DNA of 33,935 bases from Bacteroidales bacterium (GTDB taxonomy: Bacteria > Bacteroidota > Bacteroidia > Bacteroidales > UBA932), in contig JAFXVX010000012.1 in NCBI GenBank assembly GCA_017534745.1, positions 1 through 33,935 on the forward strand, in the 5' to 3' direction. Both the position numbers and the translations under genes were made by a program. Numbering within the stretch: the stretch's first letter is position 1; each line of letters starts with the position of its first letter. The notes beneath the pieces were generated by a model. It saw nothing but the letters and a program-made list of their open reading frames with translations, made no database searches and was not told the DNA's origin. Below are positions 1 to 11,697 of the stretch, piece by piece.

Positions 1-138
1 AACGAACGACTGATTATGCATAACTGTCTGATTTACAGACAAAGTTACGATTGAAAACCGTTCGCCCCTCAAACACCTCCTAACTATCTAACTATCAATA
101 CTTTCAAAGATCTATATATAAATTTTTAGTGGACACTA

Positions 139-486
139 ATGGACATGTCTAATGACATTGTACTGACATATTGGGAATACGGGGCATACCTTACCTCTGC
201 AAATCTCGTGTACAACCCCACGACCGACCAGATAAGCCGCGAGTACTCCACTGATGGCAATTCTTTGACATTCGGCATTATAGCTCCCGAGGAAGAGCAG
301 GTCGTCGAATTCAGCGGCATTCCTTCCGAGACAGCTCTCGGAGAGAGTTTCACCCTCGGACTTACTTTCATCTCCGGAATTACCACGGAGATTGAGAAGA
401 CCTACCAGGTCTTCGTTTTAAAAGAAGAAGGCCACACCCTCTGGCTCTCTGACGGGAAAGGCAATGGTTTCATCGTTAAAAGGTAG
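139..486 (+). CDS. small hypothetical protein ahead of M6 protease
   Basis: This 115-residue protein is not recognised as a named family. It is beta-rich in character and has no signal peptide or membrane segment. An in-frame stop lies just upstream (TAG at 127-129), so it cannot extend further; ATG codons at 139 and 145 are both possible starts. It ends 6 nt before the M6 protease gene, so the two are probably cotranscribed. A secreted partner of the protease would be expected to carry a signal peptide. Its absence suggests either a cytoplasmic protein or the 3' remnant of a longer lipoprotein gene. The 138 nt upstream are AT-rich and show no convincing gene or promoter. Confidence 0.5.
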   Translation: MDMSNDIVLTYWEYGAYLTSANLVYNPTTDQISREYSTDGNSLTFGIIAPEEEQVVEFSGIPSETALGESFTLGLTFISGITTEIEKTYQVFVLKEEGHTLWLSDGKGNGFIVKR

Positions 487-492
487 AAAGCT

Positions 493-3144
493 ATGAAGAA
501 GAATCTTTTCACTCTCTGCATACTGCTGCTCGCTCTTTCCACCCTCGCATCCGCGATGCCGGCAAAACCCGGAAAGTTTGTTAAAATCCAGCCAGACGGA
601 TCCGCAATCACACTGCAGCTTCATGGAGACGAATTTCTCCACTGGACAACCACGGAAGACGGCATTGTCGTAGCGCCGGACGCCCTCGGCTTTTACCGCC
701 CGGCGGAAAAACCGGTGGCCGAGCGCCTTGGCGGCAGGGTGAAGGCCATGCAGGACGCCGCCGCAATCCGGGCGAAGCGGGCTCTTGGCAGCCCGAGGAC
801 CGCTTCGGTCAGGTATTTCCGCTTTCCGGTCATCCTGGTGCAGTTCTCCGACGTGAGTTTTTCAGTTCCGAATCCCAACACTGCGTTTTCCAACCTTCTC
901 AACCAGGAAGGTTATTCGGCAAACGGCGGTACGGGCTCCGTCCACGACTACTACTGGGAGAACTCCATGAATACCTTCCATGCCACCTTCGACGTCTATG
1001 GCCCATACACATACAATGGCACATGCGCAGCCAACGCTGAAGAAGAGGACGCCGCCAAAATCCTTTGGGCGGCCATAAAGGCATACGACAGCACCGTGGA
1101 CTGGAGTCAGTACGACAATGACGGCGACGGCACCGTGGATATGGTCTTCATGTATTACGCCGGATACAACGAAGCCGAAGGCGTCTCAAATACTATCTGG
1201 CCCCATAAATATAACTTCAGCTCCGCCGGCACCACCACCAGCAGGCTTGACGGCAAATCATTCGACATCTACGCCTGCACGTCCGAGCTCAAAGGGACTA
1301 GCGGAACAAATATGTGCGGCATAGGCACCTGCGCCCACGAGTTCTCCCACACCCAGGGCATCCCGGACTTTTATGATGTCAACTACGACAATTACGGCGA
1401 CGGAGAAGCCGGCGCTACGTATTCCTATGACATCATGTGCTCCGGAGGTTACAACAATGAAGGGCGCACGCCACCCTACTTCACTGCAGAAGAGCGCATT
1501 ATGATGGGCTGGATGAGCGGATACGAGACGCTCCCCTCCTCCGGAGAAATCGTGATCCCGCCGCTCAACACCAATTTTGCATATAAGATGGCCACCTCCA
1601 ACACTACCGGAAACGGCGAATACTTCGTTTTCGAATGCCGGTCCGGCCAGGGGTGGGATGCCTATGTGGAGCCAGGCCTTATTGTGTACCATGCTGACAA
1701 ATCGACAAAATACAATGTCACATTCAAGACCAGCCAGAGCGGATCCTACACCCGGACGCCGTATCAGCTTTGGACTTCATACCAGCAGTACATCAACGCG
1801 AGCGGCGCTCATCCATGCTTTTATATAGTGCCTGCCGCCGATCAGGGGAACCTGAATTACAGCAACGATTCCAAACTCCCCTTCCCTGGGCCTGCCGGTG
1901 TTTCCTATTACTGTCCTGCCGACTGGGATGGCAACACATATGACCTTTTCTCAGACATTTCCTTCCATTCAAACGGTTCATCCTACGGCTACAACGGACC
2001 GGTCGTGACGATGTCCCGCGGCTCCAACTACAAGGGTGTCTGCGGTTTTGTCAAGAACTCGTCCGGAGACCCTGTCGCAGGGGCGAAGGTGAGCATATAC
2101 GCTTCCAGCAGCTCTGCCAGCAACATAATCATCAGCCCGGGTTCCGGCATCAACCGGATTTCGGGCCGCATTCCCGGCAACCTGAAAACGAGTGCGCTGA
2201 CCGATGAGAACGGATATTACTCCTTTGACCTGTCCTCCCTTTCACAGACATCCCTCGATATCGAAGTAGTCGCACAGGGCTACATCACAAAATACAAGGG
2301 ATTCGAAGTCAGTGACAACCTGATCAGTATGAACTTCACCATGAGAGGCATTCACGAACCCATTGACTATACTCTCCGGAAATACGACCTCTCATCGGGA
2401 AGTATGTATATCAACGGAGCAGGTTCGACATGCTCCACATATCTAAGTATCCGCATGTCGGCGGAAGAACTGGAAGAGTATGTCGGCAGGAAGATTCTTG
2501 AACTCGGATTCGCCTATTCCCTTGACGAGGATTCGGGATACGCCGTAAGCAGTGTGTACGGCATAATTGATTATGGCAGCACGAGAAAACTGGCCCAGCG
2601 TGTGACTTCTACGGCGGCAAACGCCTGGAACGCAGTAAATGTGTCCAGTCAGAACCTGTACATCCCTGCTGGCCAGGACTGCTATTTCGGCTTCGGACTT
2701 ATCAGGTGTACCGATCCGTACCCGATGCTTTTCTCCACCAACAATCCCAAAGAAGGCGGGTTCAACTACTATCTTACATCCTCCACATCTGTTTCATCCT
2801 CAGCGTTCTCCTGGAACACATTGGAGGGTGGGAACCTGCTTATTTATGTTGTGCTTGACGACAGCTCCGCCGTGGATTACAATTATATCGACAATCCCGG
2901 CTACGGCACCTATCAGGCCGGAGACTCATTCCCTCTCAAACTCGTTGAGGCCGAAGGTGGCCGCAAACCCGGAAGCTCAATCCGCTGGTACTACGACGAC
3001 GAACTCGTCGCGACGAGCAGCAGTGCAGATTCAGGCCGCAGTGTGACGCTTAAATATCCCGGCAATCACCTCATCGAGGCACGCTTTACCACCTCCGATG
3101 GCAAAACAAAGATTGTCGAGCTCGAAGTCAATGTAACGCTGTAA
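493..3144 (+). CDS. secreted M6-family metalloprotease
   Basis: An 883-residue secreted zinc endopeptidase of the immune-inhibitor A-like M6 family. Residues 1-21 form a signal peptide (Lys-Lys, hydrophobic core, ALSTLASA cleavage region). The zinc site HEFSHTQGIPDFYD begins at about residue 282: His282, Glu283 and His286 form HExxH, and the downstream Asp fits the family pattern. A DNDGDGTVD stretch near 208-216 looks like a calcium loop. A carboxypeptidase-regulatory-like beta-sandwich follows at about 514-615 (GVCGFVKNSSGDPVAGAKV, then TDENGYYSF), and then an unassigned C-terminal beta-rich region. No obvious type IX secretion tail is seen at the C terminus. The gene converges on metG with a 4-nt gap and no terminator between them. 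A role in protein or mucin degradation outside the cell is inference. Confidence 0.9.
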   Translation: MKKNLFTLCILLLALSTLASAMPAKPGKFVKIQPDGSAITLQLHGDEFLHWTTTEDGIVVAPDALGFYRPAEKPVAERLGGRVKAMQDAAAIRAKRALGSPRTASVRYFRFPVILVQFSDVSFSVPNPNTAFSNLLNQEGYSANGGTGSVHDYYWENSMNTFHATFDVYGPYTYNGTCAANAEEEDAAKILWAAIKAYDSTVDWSQYDNDGDGTVDMVFMYYAGYNEAEGVSNTIWPHKYNFSSAGTTTSRLDGKSFDIYACTSELKGTSGTNMCGIGTCAHEFSHTQGIPDFYDVNYDNYGDGEAGATYSYDIMCSGGYNNEGRTPPYFTAEERIMMGWMSGYETLPSSGEIVIPPLNTNFAYKMATSNTTGNGEYFVFECRSGQGWDAYVEPGLIVYHADKSTKYNVTFKTSQSGSYTRTPYQLWTSYQQYINASGAHPCFYIVPAADQGNLNYSNDSKLPFPGPAGVSYYCPADWDGNTYDLFSDISFHSNGSSYGYNGPVVTMSRGSNYKGVCGFVKNSSGDPVAGAKVSIYASSSSASNIIISPGSGINRISGRIPGNLKTSALTDENGYYSFDLSSLSQTSLDIEVVAQGYITKYKGFEVSDNLISMNFTMRGIHEPIDYTLRKYDLSSGSMYINGAGSTCSTYLSIRMSAEELEEYVGRKILELGFAYSLDEDSGYAVSSVYGIIDYGSTRKLAQRVTSTAANAWNAVNVSSQNLYIPAGQDCYFGFGLIRCTDPYPMLFSTNNPKEGGFNYYLTSSTSVSSSAFSWNTLEGGNLLIYVVLDDSSAVDYNYIDNPGYGTYQAGDSFPLKLVEAEGGRKPGSSIRWYYDDELVATSSSADSGRSVTLKYPGNHLIEARFTTSDGKTKIVELEVNVTL

Positions 3145-3148
3145 AAGG

Positions 3149-5317
3149 CTAACCTACAATAGAGCCGTCGGCGGCATCTGACGGGGTGACGAGCTTTAAG
3201 GAGCCGTCGCCCTGTTTTGCCATAAGGATCATGCCGCGGGATTCGATGCCGCGGATGGTGCGAGGGGCGAGGTTCGCGAGTATGCATATCTTCTTGCCGA
3301 CCATATCCTCGGGGCTGTAGTATTCGGCGATACCGGAGACGATGGTGCGTTCATCGACGCCCGTTGATATTCTGAGTTTCAATAGTTTATCGGTCTTGGG
3401 GACGCGCTCGGCCTCGAGGACGGTCGCGGTGCGGATGTCCATGCGGGAGAAGTCGTCGAAGGTGATCTCCTCCTTGAGTGGCTCGACCTTCTTCAAAGCC
3501 TCTTCGCGGGCCTTCTCCTCGGCGGCAGCAGCCTGGGCTGCGGCAGTCGCTTCAAGTCGGGCGACCTGGGCGTCGATTTCACTGTCCTCGATTTTCCTGA
3601 ACAGGAGCTCAGCTTCACCGAGCTCGTGGCCCTCGGGGAGAATCTCGCCGGAGCCGATCATATCCCAGCGGAGGACGATATCCTCTGCCGGCTTGAGACC
3701 GGTGTGGAGTGCCCTGCCGTCGCCTTCGGCATAGAAATTCTCGGTGGGGGCGCCTTCGCCGCGACGGTGGTCGAAACCGGCGTCAATGCCTACGCGCAAC
3801 ATCCTGCGGAGCTTTTCAGCGGCAAACGGAGTGAACGGCTCGAACGCGACAGCGAGGGAAGCGCTGATCTGGAGGCAGGTATAAAGGATTGAAGCCGTGC
3901 GCTCCGGGTCGGTCTTGAAGACCTTCCACGGCTCGGCGTCGGAGATGTATTTATTTCCTATACGGGCGATATTCATCGCCTCCTTGAGGGCCTCGCGGAA
4001 ATGGAATGTCGAGAGATACTTCTCGAGAGCCTCCCTGCAGGGGCCGATCTCGGCGATGGCTTCAGCATCGACCGGAGCGGGCTTGAGGTTGCCGGGGACC
4101 TTGCCGCCGAAGTATTTGCCGGCGAGCACTACCGCCCTGTTGACGAAATTGCCGAAGACAGCGACAAGCTCGCTGTTACAGCGGGCCTGGAAGTCCTTCC
4201 AGGTGAAGTCGTTGTCCTTGGTCTCGGGGGCGTTGGCGCAGAGGACGTAGCGGAGCGCGTCCTCCTGGCCCGGGAAGTCCTGCAGGTACTCGTGGAGCCA
4301 GACGGCCCAGTTCTTCGAGGTGGAGAGCTTGCGGCCTTCGAGATTGAGGAACTCATTGGAAGGGACGTTATCCGGGAGAATATACTCGCCGTGGCCCTTG
4401 CACATGGAAGGGAACACGATGCAGTGGAAGACGATGTTGTCCTTGCCGATGAAGTGGACAAGCCTCGTCGAGGAATCCTTCCACCACTTCTCCCAGCTTT
4501 CGGGGAGAAGTTCCTTAGTATTTGATATATATCCTATGGGAGCGTCGAACCACACATAGAGCACCTTGCCCTCGCCGCCCTCGATGGGGAGCGGGATGCC
4601 CCAGTCGAGGTCGCGGCTGACGGCGCGGGGCTGGAGCCCGCCGTCGAGCCAGGACTTGCACTGGCCATAGACATTGGTCTTCCATTCCCTGTGCTGCTCG
4701 AGTATCCACTCACGGAGCCACGGTTCGTACTCATTCAGAGGCAGATACCAGTGTTTGGTCTTCTTCTTGACAGGGGCGCTGCCGCTGAGGGCGGAGCGCG
4801 GGTCAATCAGCTCTTCCGGCGATAGGGTGCTGCCGCACTTCTCGCACTGGTCGCCGTAAGCCTCGGGATTGCCGCACCTCGGGCATGTGCCGACTATATA
4901 TCTGTCAGCGAGGAAGGTCTTTGCCTCCTCATCGTAGTATTGCTCACTCTCCTTAGTGACGAATTTGCCCTCGTCGTAGAGCTTGCGGAAGAACTCCGAC
5001 GCAAGCTCCGAATGGACCTTGGAGGTCGTCCTGGAGTAAATGTCGAAATTGATTCCGAGGCCTGAGAATGACTCCTTAATTATTTTATTGTACTCGTCCA
5101 CGACGTCCTGGGGCGTGCAGCCTCTCTGCTTTGCCTTGATGGTGATGGGCACGCCGTGCTCATCGGAGCCGCAGATATACAGGACGTCCTCACCGCGGAG
5201 GCGGAGGTAACGGACGTATATGTCGGCCGGTACGTAAACACCGGCTAGGTGACCTATGTGGACCGGCCCGTTCGCGTATGGAAGGGCGCAGGTGACGAGT
5301 GTGCGTTTAAATGCCAT
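3149..5317 (-). CDS. metG: methionyl-tRNA synthetase
   Basis: A 722-residue class I aminoacyl-tRNA synthetase that charges tRNA-Met with methionine in the cytoplasm. The HIGH signature is at residues 20-23 ([13 protein letters not shown]), a zinc knuckle is present ([18 protein letters not shown]), and the KMSKS loop appears as KLSTSKN. The C-terminal third holds a charged, alanine-rich linker and then an EMAP/Arc1p-like tRNA-binding domain ([13 protein letters not shown] to the end), which usually mediates dimerisation and tRNA binding. Length and order are normal for Bacteroidota MetG. It follows dnaG with a 6-nt gap, so it is probably the last gene of a DUF308-dnaG-metG transcript. Confidence 0.97.
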   Translation of the reverse strand: MAFKRTLVTCALPYANGPVHIGHLAGVYVPADIYVRYLRLRGEDVLYICGSDEHGVPITIKAKQRGCTPQDVVDEYNKIIKESFSGLGINFDIYSRTTSKVHSELASEFFRKLYDEGKFVTKESEQYYDEEAKTFLADRYIVGTCPRCGNPEAYGDQCEKCGSTLSPEELIDPRSALSGSAPVKKKTKHWYLPLNEYEPWLREWILEQHREWKTNVYGQCKSWLDGGLQPRAVSRDLDWGIPLPIEGGEGKVLYVWFDAPIGYISNTKELLPESWEKWWKDSSTRLVHFIGKDNIVFHCIVFPSMCKGHGEYILPDNVPSNEFLNLEGRKLSTSKNWAVWLHEYLQDFPGQEDALRYVLCANAPETKDNDFTWKDFQARCNSELVAVFGNFVNRAVVLAGKYFGGKVPGNLKPAPVDAEAIAEIGPCREALEKYLSTFHFREALKEAMNIARIGNKYISDAEPWKVFKTDPERTASILYTCLQISASLAVAFEPFTPFAAEKLRRMLRVGIDAGFDHRRGEGAPTENFYAEGDGRALHTGLKPAEDIVLRWDMIGSGEILPEGHELGEAELLFRKIEDSEIDAQVARLEATAAAQAAAAEEKAREEALKKVEPLKEEITFDDFSRMDIRTATVLEAERVPKTDKLLKLRISTGVDERTIVSGIAEYYSPEDMVGKKICILANLAPRTIRGIESRGMILMAKQGDGSLKLVTPSDAADGSIVG

Positions 5318-5323
5318 ATTTTT

Positions 5324-7285
5324 CTAACTTTCTTTATCTTTTCCAAGCCGGAGGGCTATCTTCCTTTTGGTGTTCATGAGAGAGGACATCTCCTTGAGAA
5401 TGGAGGTAGCCCTTTCCGAAGAGGCCTCCGAGAGTTCTTTCCTGAGCTCGATCAAGCGCACTTCGATGACCTTCTCCTGGTAGGACATGATGGCCATCGG
5501 GACGCTCCTGACAAGCCATGAATCGGTCGCCGTGAGCGAGGCGGCGTAGTTTTTCACAGTAAGCTGATGGGGCGGCTCGGCGAGGCGGGAGGCTACAAAC
5601 GCTATCGTCCTGTCCTCGCCGTTGAGCATGTCCATCACTATCCTGTCGCCGGATTTTCCTTCGTCGTAGAGGGCGAAATATCTGTCATAGACGGCCTTGT
5701 AGGCCGGATTGAGGAACGGGGTGTGATCCTCGTCCACCCCCGAGGAGATGAACTCAGCCACAGTGAACGGCTCGTCGCTGTAATGGGGCGAATCGGTCTC
5801 GAAGTGAAGGAAATCGCAGCCGTGGCGGATGAGGAGCGAGAGCAGTTCCTCCTCGGATGGAGCCGTGACGGGATTCACCACGAGAGGGTCCTTCGCCGAG
5901 GGGGTATATGATACCTCCGGCGTCCGTACCGTCTCCTGCGTGCCGCGGGCTTCCCTCTCCTTCTCACGGCGAATCTCCCCCGCCATCCGTTCGCGGGTCA
6001 CCCGGACCCTGTCGTAGAGGATGTCCTCCCCTATCCCGAACTTTGACGCGCAGTCGGAGATGTACATCGCCCTCTTGACGGCGTCCGGGATCTCCGCGAC
6101 AGTGTCTGCGATATCGTTGACAAGGTTCGCCCTCTTGAGAGGGTCGGAGCCGGCCTCCTCGAGGAGGAGGTCCGTCTTGAAGCCGATGAAATCGCGCTCG
6201 GCGCCGGCGATGAAGGCTTTGACCTCTTCGAGGCTATGCTTTCGCGCGAAAGAATCCGGGTCATCGCCGTCCGGCAGGAGGACCACTTTGACGTTCATCC
6301 CCTCGCGGAGGATCATGTTGATACCGCGGAGGGCTGCGTGGATGCCGGCGGAGTCGCCGTCGTACATTATCGTGACGTTCTCGGTAAAACGTTTGATAAG
6401 GCGTATCTGCCCTTCGGTCAGCGAAGTACCGCTGGAGGCGACGACGTTGAGGATGCCGAGCTGGTGCATCGAGAGCACGTCGAGATACCCCTCGACGAGG
6501 TAGCACCGGTCTTCCTTCGAAATCTCGTTTTTGGCGAAATAAAGGCCGTAGAGGATACGGTTTTTGACGTAGATTTCCGTCTCCGGGGAGTTGACGTATT
6601 TGGCTACCGTCTTGTCCGAACGGAGGGTCCTGCCGCCGAAGCCGACGATACGGCCGCCGACGGTGTGGAACGGGAACATCACCCTTTCGAAGAAACGGTC
6701 GTAAAGGCTGCCGTCGTCGCGCTTTATGGAGAGGCCGCTGTCCACGAGGTATTCGTCTTTGTATCCCTCCTTGAGGGCAGTATCGGTGAATGCGTGCCGG
6801 CTGGACGGGGACCAGCCGAGGCCGTATTTCTCTATGGTCTCGTCCTCGAGACCGCGGGAGCGGAAATACTGGTAGCCTAGCGAACGCCCTTCAGTCGTCT
6901 TAAGCGACTCTACGAAGAACTTCTCGGCCCTGTCGCAGACAAGGTGAAGACTCTCGGAGTGCTCACGGGCGGCGATCTCCTCGGCCGTCTCCTCTTTCTC
7001 CTGAATCTCGATGTTGTATTTACGGGCAAGCGTGCGGAGCGCCTCCGGGTAGGTCTGGTGCTCGTATTCCATTATGAATCCGACCGCGGAGCCCGCCTTG
7101 CCACAGCCGAAGCACTTGTAGATACCCTTGGACGGGGACACGTAGAATGACGGGGTCTTCTCGTTATGGAAGGGACAGCAGGCCACGAAGTTGCCGCCGC
7201 GGCGCTTCAGCGTCACGTAATCACCGACAACCTCTTCGACCCTCGCGGTGTCGAGAATCAGGTCCACTGTCTCTTTCGGGATCAT
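5324..7285 (-). CDS. dnaG: DNA primase
   Basis: A 653-residue DnaG primase that makes the RNA primers for leading- and lagging-strand replication. The N-terminal CHC2 zinc finger is intact (Cys37, His40, Cys58, Cys61 in CCPFHNEKTPSF and YKCFGCGKAG). The catalytic core and TOPRIM fold follow, with the acidic motifs VEGYLD and YDGDSAG and the DPDSFARK element. The C-terminal part, which would contact the DnaB helicase, is less conserved, as is normal. Its ATG overlaps the stop of the upstream DUF308-like gene by 4 nt (ATGA), so translation is likely coupled. Replication and translation genes share this transcript, which recalls but does not copy the rpsU-dnaG-rpoD arrangement. Confidence 0.97.
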   Translation of the reverse strand: MIPKETVDLILDTARVEEVVGDYVTLKRRGGNFVACCPFHNEKTPSFYVSPSKGIYKCFGCGKAGSAVGFIMEYEHQTYPEALRTLARKYNIEIQEKEETAEEIAAREHSESLHLVCDRAEKFFVESLKTTEGRSLGYQYFRSRGLEDETIEKYGLGWSPSSRHAFTDTALKEGYKDEYLVDSGLSIKRDDGSLYDRFFERVMFPFHTVGGRIVGFGGRTLRSDKTVAKYVNSPETEIYVKNRILYGLYFAKNEISKEDRCYLVEGYLDVLSMHQLGILNVVASSGTSLTEGQIRLIKRFTENVTIMYDGDSAGIHAALRGINMILREGMNVKVVLLPDGDDPDSFARKHSLEEVKAFIAGAERDFIGFKTDLLLEEAGSDPLKRANLVNDIADTVAEIPDAVKRAMYISDCASKFGIGEDILYDRVRVTRERMAGEIRREKEREARGTQETVRTPEVSYTPSAKDPLVVNPVTAPSEEELLSLLIRHGCDFLHFETDSPHYSDEPFTVAEFISSGVDEDHTPFLNPAYKAVYDRYFALYDEGKSGDRIVMDMLNGEDRTIAFVASRLAEPPHQLTVKNYAASLTATDSWLVRSVPMAIMSYQEKVIEVRLIELRKELSEASSERATSILKEMSSLMNTKRKIALRLGKDKES

Positions 7286-7779
7286 TCGTCTTTCTTATAA
7301 TCTACTTCACGGGCGTTGAGGAGGGTGTCGTCAGAGACGCGGAAGGAGTCGTCGTCCGCCGGCTGGCTCTCCGGTTTCTTTTCGTAACGGATTTCGTATT
7401 CATCCATGGCCTGGTGGACCTTCCACAGGGAGATGAAGTCTGCGATGGCATACCAGATGAGGCCAATCCCGGCCAGCAGGCCGAGGGCCTTTATTCCGAA
7501 ATCACTGAAAATCAGCGATATACCAAACAGTACCACAATCCCGTCGAGCAGGAACGTAAGGAATCCCATCCCGACGAGCGACATCGCGCCGACGGCGGCG
7601 ATGAGTTGGATGATTCCGAGGACGGCGAGGATGGCGCCGAGTATCTTGACGAGCGCGCCGGTCAGGAACGTGTCCGGGAAGAACACGAACAGGATGCCGA
7701 GCGCAAGTGCGGCAAGGTCGCGTATGATGCACGCGCCCTTGCTTTTATATCCAAATGTAAAGGGTCTTCTAACTCGCAT
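7282..7779 (-). CDS. DUF308/HdeD-like membrane protein
   Basis: A 165-residue integral membrane protein with four to five hydrophobic segments between about residues 18 and 115, in the glycine- and leucine-rich style of DUF308 (HdeD-like) proteins. A charged cytoplasmic-looking tail of about 45 residues follows (YEKKPESQPADDDSF). No catalytic residues are visible. It is the first gene ahead of dnaG and overlaps it by 4 nt. The 41-nt gap to recQ contains a weak TAnnTTTG-like element on this strand but no clear -33. The biochemical role is unknown; HdeD in enterobacteria is linked to acid stress, which cannot be transferred safely to this protein. Confidence 0.7.
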   Translation of the reverse strand: MRVRRPFTFGYKSKGACIIRDLAALALGILFVFFPDTFLTGALVKILGAILAVLGIIQLIAAVGAMSLVGMGFLTFLLDGIVVLFGISLIFSDFGIKALGLLAGIGLIWYAIADFISLWKVHQAMDEYEIRYEKKPESQPADDDSFRVSDDTLLNAREVDYKKDE

Positions 7780-7820
7780 GGCTGTGTCAGTTGTGAACTG
7801 CGAAATTACAAATAATTTTG

Positions 7821-10022
<2,202 letters not shown>

Positions 10023-10203
10023 TAGCGTTTGGTCTTCTGTCGTCACGGCTCTTCGCCGCGATTTCCCTCTAATTTAATCAACTTCTGCAATCTTTCCAAA
10101 TTTTTCATTATTTCAAAAAAATTAACGATATTTGTGGGACTTTGGCGCGCCTGCTTGGGCGTCCAGAGCAAAAAGAACGTAAAATTTTAAAACATAAACA
10201 GTT

Positions 10204-10974
10204 ATGAAACTTTCAAAAATTTTCACGATTGCCGCGGCGGCGCTTGCTATCGTCGCTTGCGGTCCCAAGGTTGAAGGCAGCAAGGAAGTCGTTGACCTCC
10301 TTCCCAAGGCTTCACAGGTTGACTCCGCCAGCTACCTCATCGGTATCAACTTCGGTTCCTGGATCAAAGGCAACAACTTCGGCGAGCTCAACTACTCCCA
10401 GGTTATCAAGGGTATCAAGGACTTCATGAACGCCAAGGGCGACCAGAGGGACACCAACTTCGTCAAGCAGTTCAAGATCAACCCTATGGAGATGCAGGAG
10501 ATCCTCGACAGCTACCTCTCCAAGAGGCGTGACTACACCGCCGCCCTCAACAAGGAGAAAGCCGACGCTTTCTTCGCCGAGAATGCGGCCAAGGACAGCA
10601 TCCAGGTGACCGAGAGCGGCCTCCAGTACAAGATCATCGAGCCCGGTAGCGAGCTCAAGCCCGTCAATGACAAGGACACCGTTTGGGTCAACTACAAAGG
10701 CACCCTCCTCAACGGCGACACCTTCGACGAGAGCAACGGCGAGCCCGTCCGTTTCACCCTCAACCGCGTTGTCAAGGGTTGGAGCGAGGGTCTCAAGCTC
10801 GTCGGTGAAGGCGGTAAGATCAAGCTCTTCATCCCCAGCGACCTCGGCTATGGCGAGTACGGTTCCCGTGGCATCGAGCCCAACTCCGCTCTCATCTTCG
10901 ACGTTGAGCTGACCAAGGTCGGCACCTTTGTCGAGAAAGAGGAGCCCGCTCCCGCTAAAGGCAAGAAGAAATAA
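10204..10974 (+). CDS. FKBP-type peptidyl-prolyl isomerase lipoprotein
   Basis: A 256-residue lipoprotein with an FKBP fold, expected to catalyse proline cis-trans isomerisation during folding in the periplasm. The lipobox is IVAC with lipidated Cys19. Residues of about 30-125 resemble the FKBP-N dimerisation domain of Mip/FkpA-type proteins. The FKBP domain occupies about 140-245, with VNYKGTLLNGDTFDES, the GWSEGLKL helix and IPSDLGYGEYGSRGI. A short Lys-rich tail ends the protein. The gene is divergent from recQ. A GATATTTG element (10127-10134) is one mismatch from the Bacteroidota -7 box. The next gene starts 2 nt after its stop, so the two form an operon. Confidence 0.93.
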   Translation: MKLSKIFTIAAAALAIVACGPKVEGSKEVVDLLPKASQVDSASYLIGINFGSWIKGNNFGELNYSQVIKGIKDFMNAKGDQRDTNFVKQFKINPMEMQEILDSYLSKRRDYTAALNKEKADAFFAENAAKDSIQVTESGLQYKIIEPGSELKPVNDKDTVWVNYKGTLLNGDTFDESNGEPVRFTLNRVVKGWSEGLKLVGEGGKIKLFIPSDLGYGEYGSRGIEPNSALIFDVELTKVGTFVEKEEPAPAKGKKK

Positions 10975-10976
10975 TC

Positions 10977-11456
10977 ATGGCGACTTCTCTGACGCTGGAA
11001 GGAAGGATTTCCGCCAAGCTCGCTCCGCAGTCGGGCCAGTCGGCCCGCGGCGCTTGGGCCCGGCAGGACTTCGTCCTTGAATTCCCGGACGGCAATTTCA
11101 CTTCCAACGCCTGCTTCACGGCATGGGGTCAGGACAAGGTCGCCGAGCTGGACAAGTTCCGCGTCGGTGACGAGGTGAAGGTCTCCTTCAACGTCCGAGC
11201 CCGCGAGTACTCCGGCCGCTGGTACAACGATCTCCGCATCTGGAGGATCGCCCCCGCCGGCGCCGACGAGCAGCCCGCAGCCGCCCCCGGTTTCGGTCCC
11301 GGCGCCCCTGCAGACGGCTACGCCCCGGCTCAGGGCTTCGGCCCGGCCGCTCCGGCGTCCTACAGCGCGCCTGCCGGTCCCGCCCCCGCAGCCCCGGCCC
11401 CCTCGCTCGACGACATGCCCGGCGCCGACGTCCCCGAGGACGACCTGCCGTTCTGA
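10977..11456 (+). CDS. DUF3127 OB-like protein with SSB-type C-terminal tail
   Basis: A 159-residue protein whose first ~95 residues match the DUF3127 family, a small beta-barrel of OB-fold type common in Bacteroidota (LTLEGRISAKL, RGAWARQDFVLEF, VSFNVRAREYSGRWYNDLRIWRI). A disordered Ala/Pro/Gly linker follows, and the extreme C terminus is acidic and ends PEDDLPF. That ending closely resembles the DDDIPF tail by which single-stranded DNA-binding protein recruits repair and replication factors. Fold plus tail suggest a nucleic-acid-binding protein that docks onto SSB partners. This is inference. It sits 2 nt behind the FKBP gene and is followed by a strong hairpin. Confidence 0.8.
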   Translation: MATSLTLEGRISAKLAPQSGQSARGAWARQDFVLEFPDGNFTSNACFTAWGQDKVAELDKFRVGDEVKVSFNVRAREYSGRWYNDLRIWRIAPAGADEQPAAAPGFGPGAPADGYAPAQGFGPAAPASYSAPAGPAPAAPAPSLDDMPGADVPEDDLPF

Positions 11457-11500
11457 CAACGGGGGGCCTCCCCTCGGTAGCCCCCGGCGGCTACTTTATA

Positions 11501-11530
11501 AAAAATTCCCGGTTCACGCCGGGAATTTTT
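11501..11530. terminator. bidirectional rho-independent terminator
   Basis: A perfect 12-bp inverted repeat (AAAAATTCCCGG and its complement) around a 6-nt loop TTCACG. It has an A-run on one side and a T-run on the other, so it can terminate in both directions. On the + strand it closes the FKBP-DUF3127 operon, helped by a small GC hairpin at 11477-11494. On the - strand it closes transcripts coming from DUF1015 and the candidate RNA next to it. Confidence 0.88.
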
Positions 11531-11543
11531 ATATATCCGCAAG

Positions 11544-11672
11544 CCTGGCCACGGCACCCATCAACAGAAGGCCATCCAATAGGGTTTGGCGTGGCCATCC
11601 CCACCTTGCGACCTGGGCTTAGCCACACTAACCCCGTCTGAGCGCGATCCTTTAAAGGGTACCGTGGCCGGG
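11544..11672 (-). ncRNA. candidate structured RNA with 6S-like architecture
   Basis: This gene-free stretch folds into a long rod. Segments 11544-11559 and 11657-11672 pair over 16 positions with one mismatch and one G-U pair. A large two-sided internal loop follows, then an apical arm pairing 11582-11595 with 11622-11635 and a terminal hairpin. A closing stem, open central bubble and apical stem are the plan of 6S RNA, which mimics an open promoter and binds RNA polymerase. The - strand is preferred because the only terminator with a U-run lies at that end (11501-11530). No TAnnTTTG promoter is visible just upstream on that strand, so it may be processed from the DUF1015 mRNA or may be only a palindromic 3' UTR. 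Confidence 0.42.
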
Positions 11673-11697
11673 GGGTCGGGGGAGTGCGCCCTCCGTA

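Noticed and set aside
11544..11672. SRP RNA or RNase P RNA for the structured region
   Set aside because: The SRP domain IV core (GGAAG...AGCAG type) and the conserved RNase P core elements are not visible.
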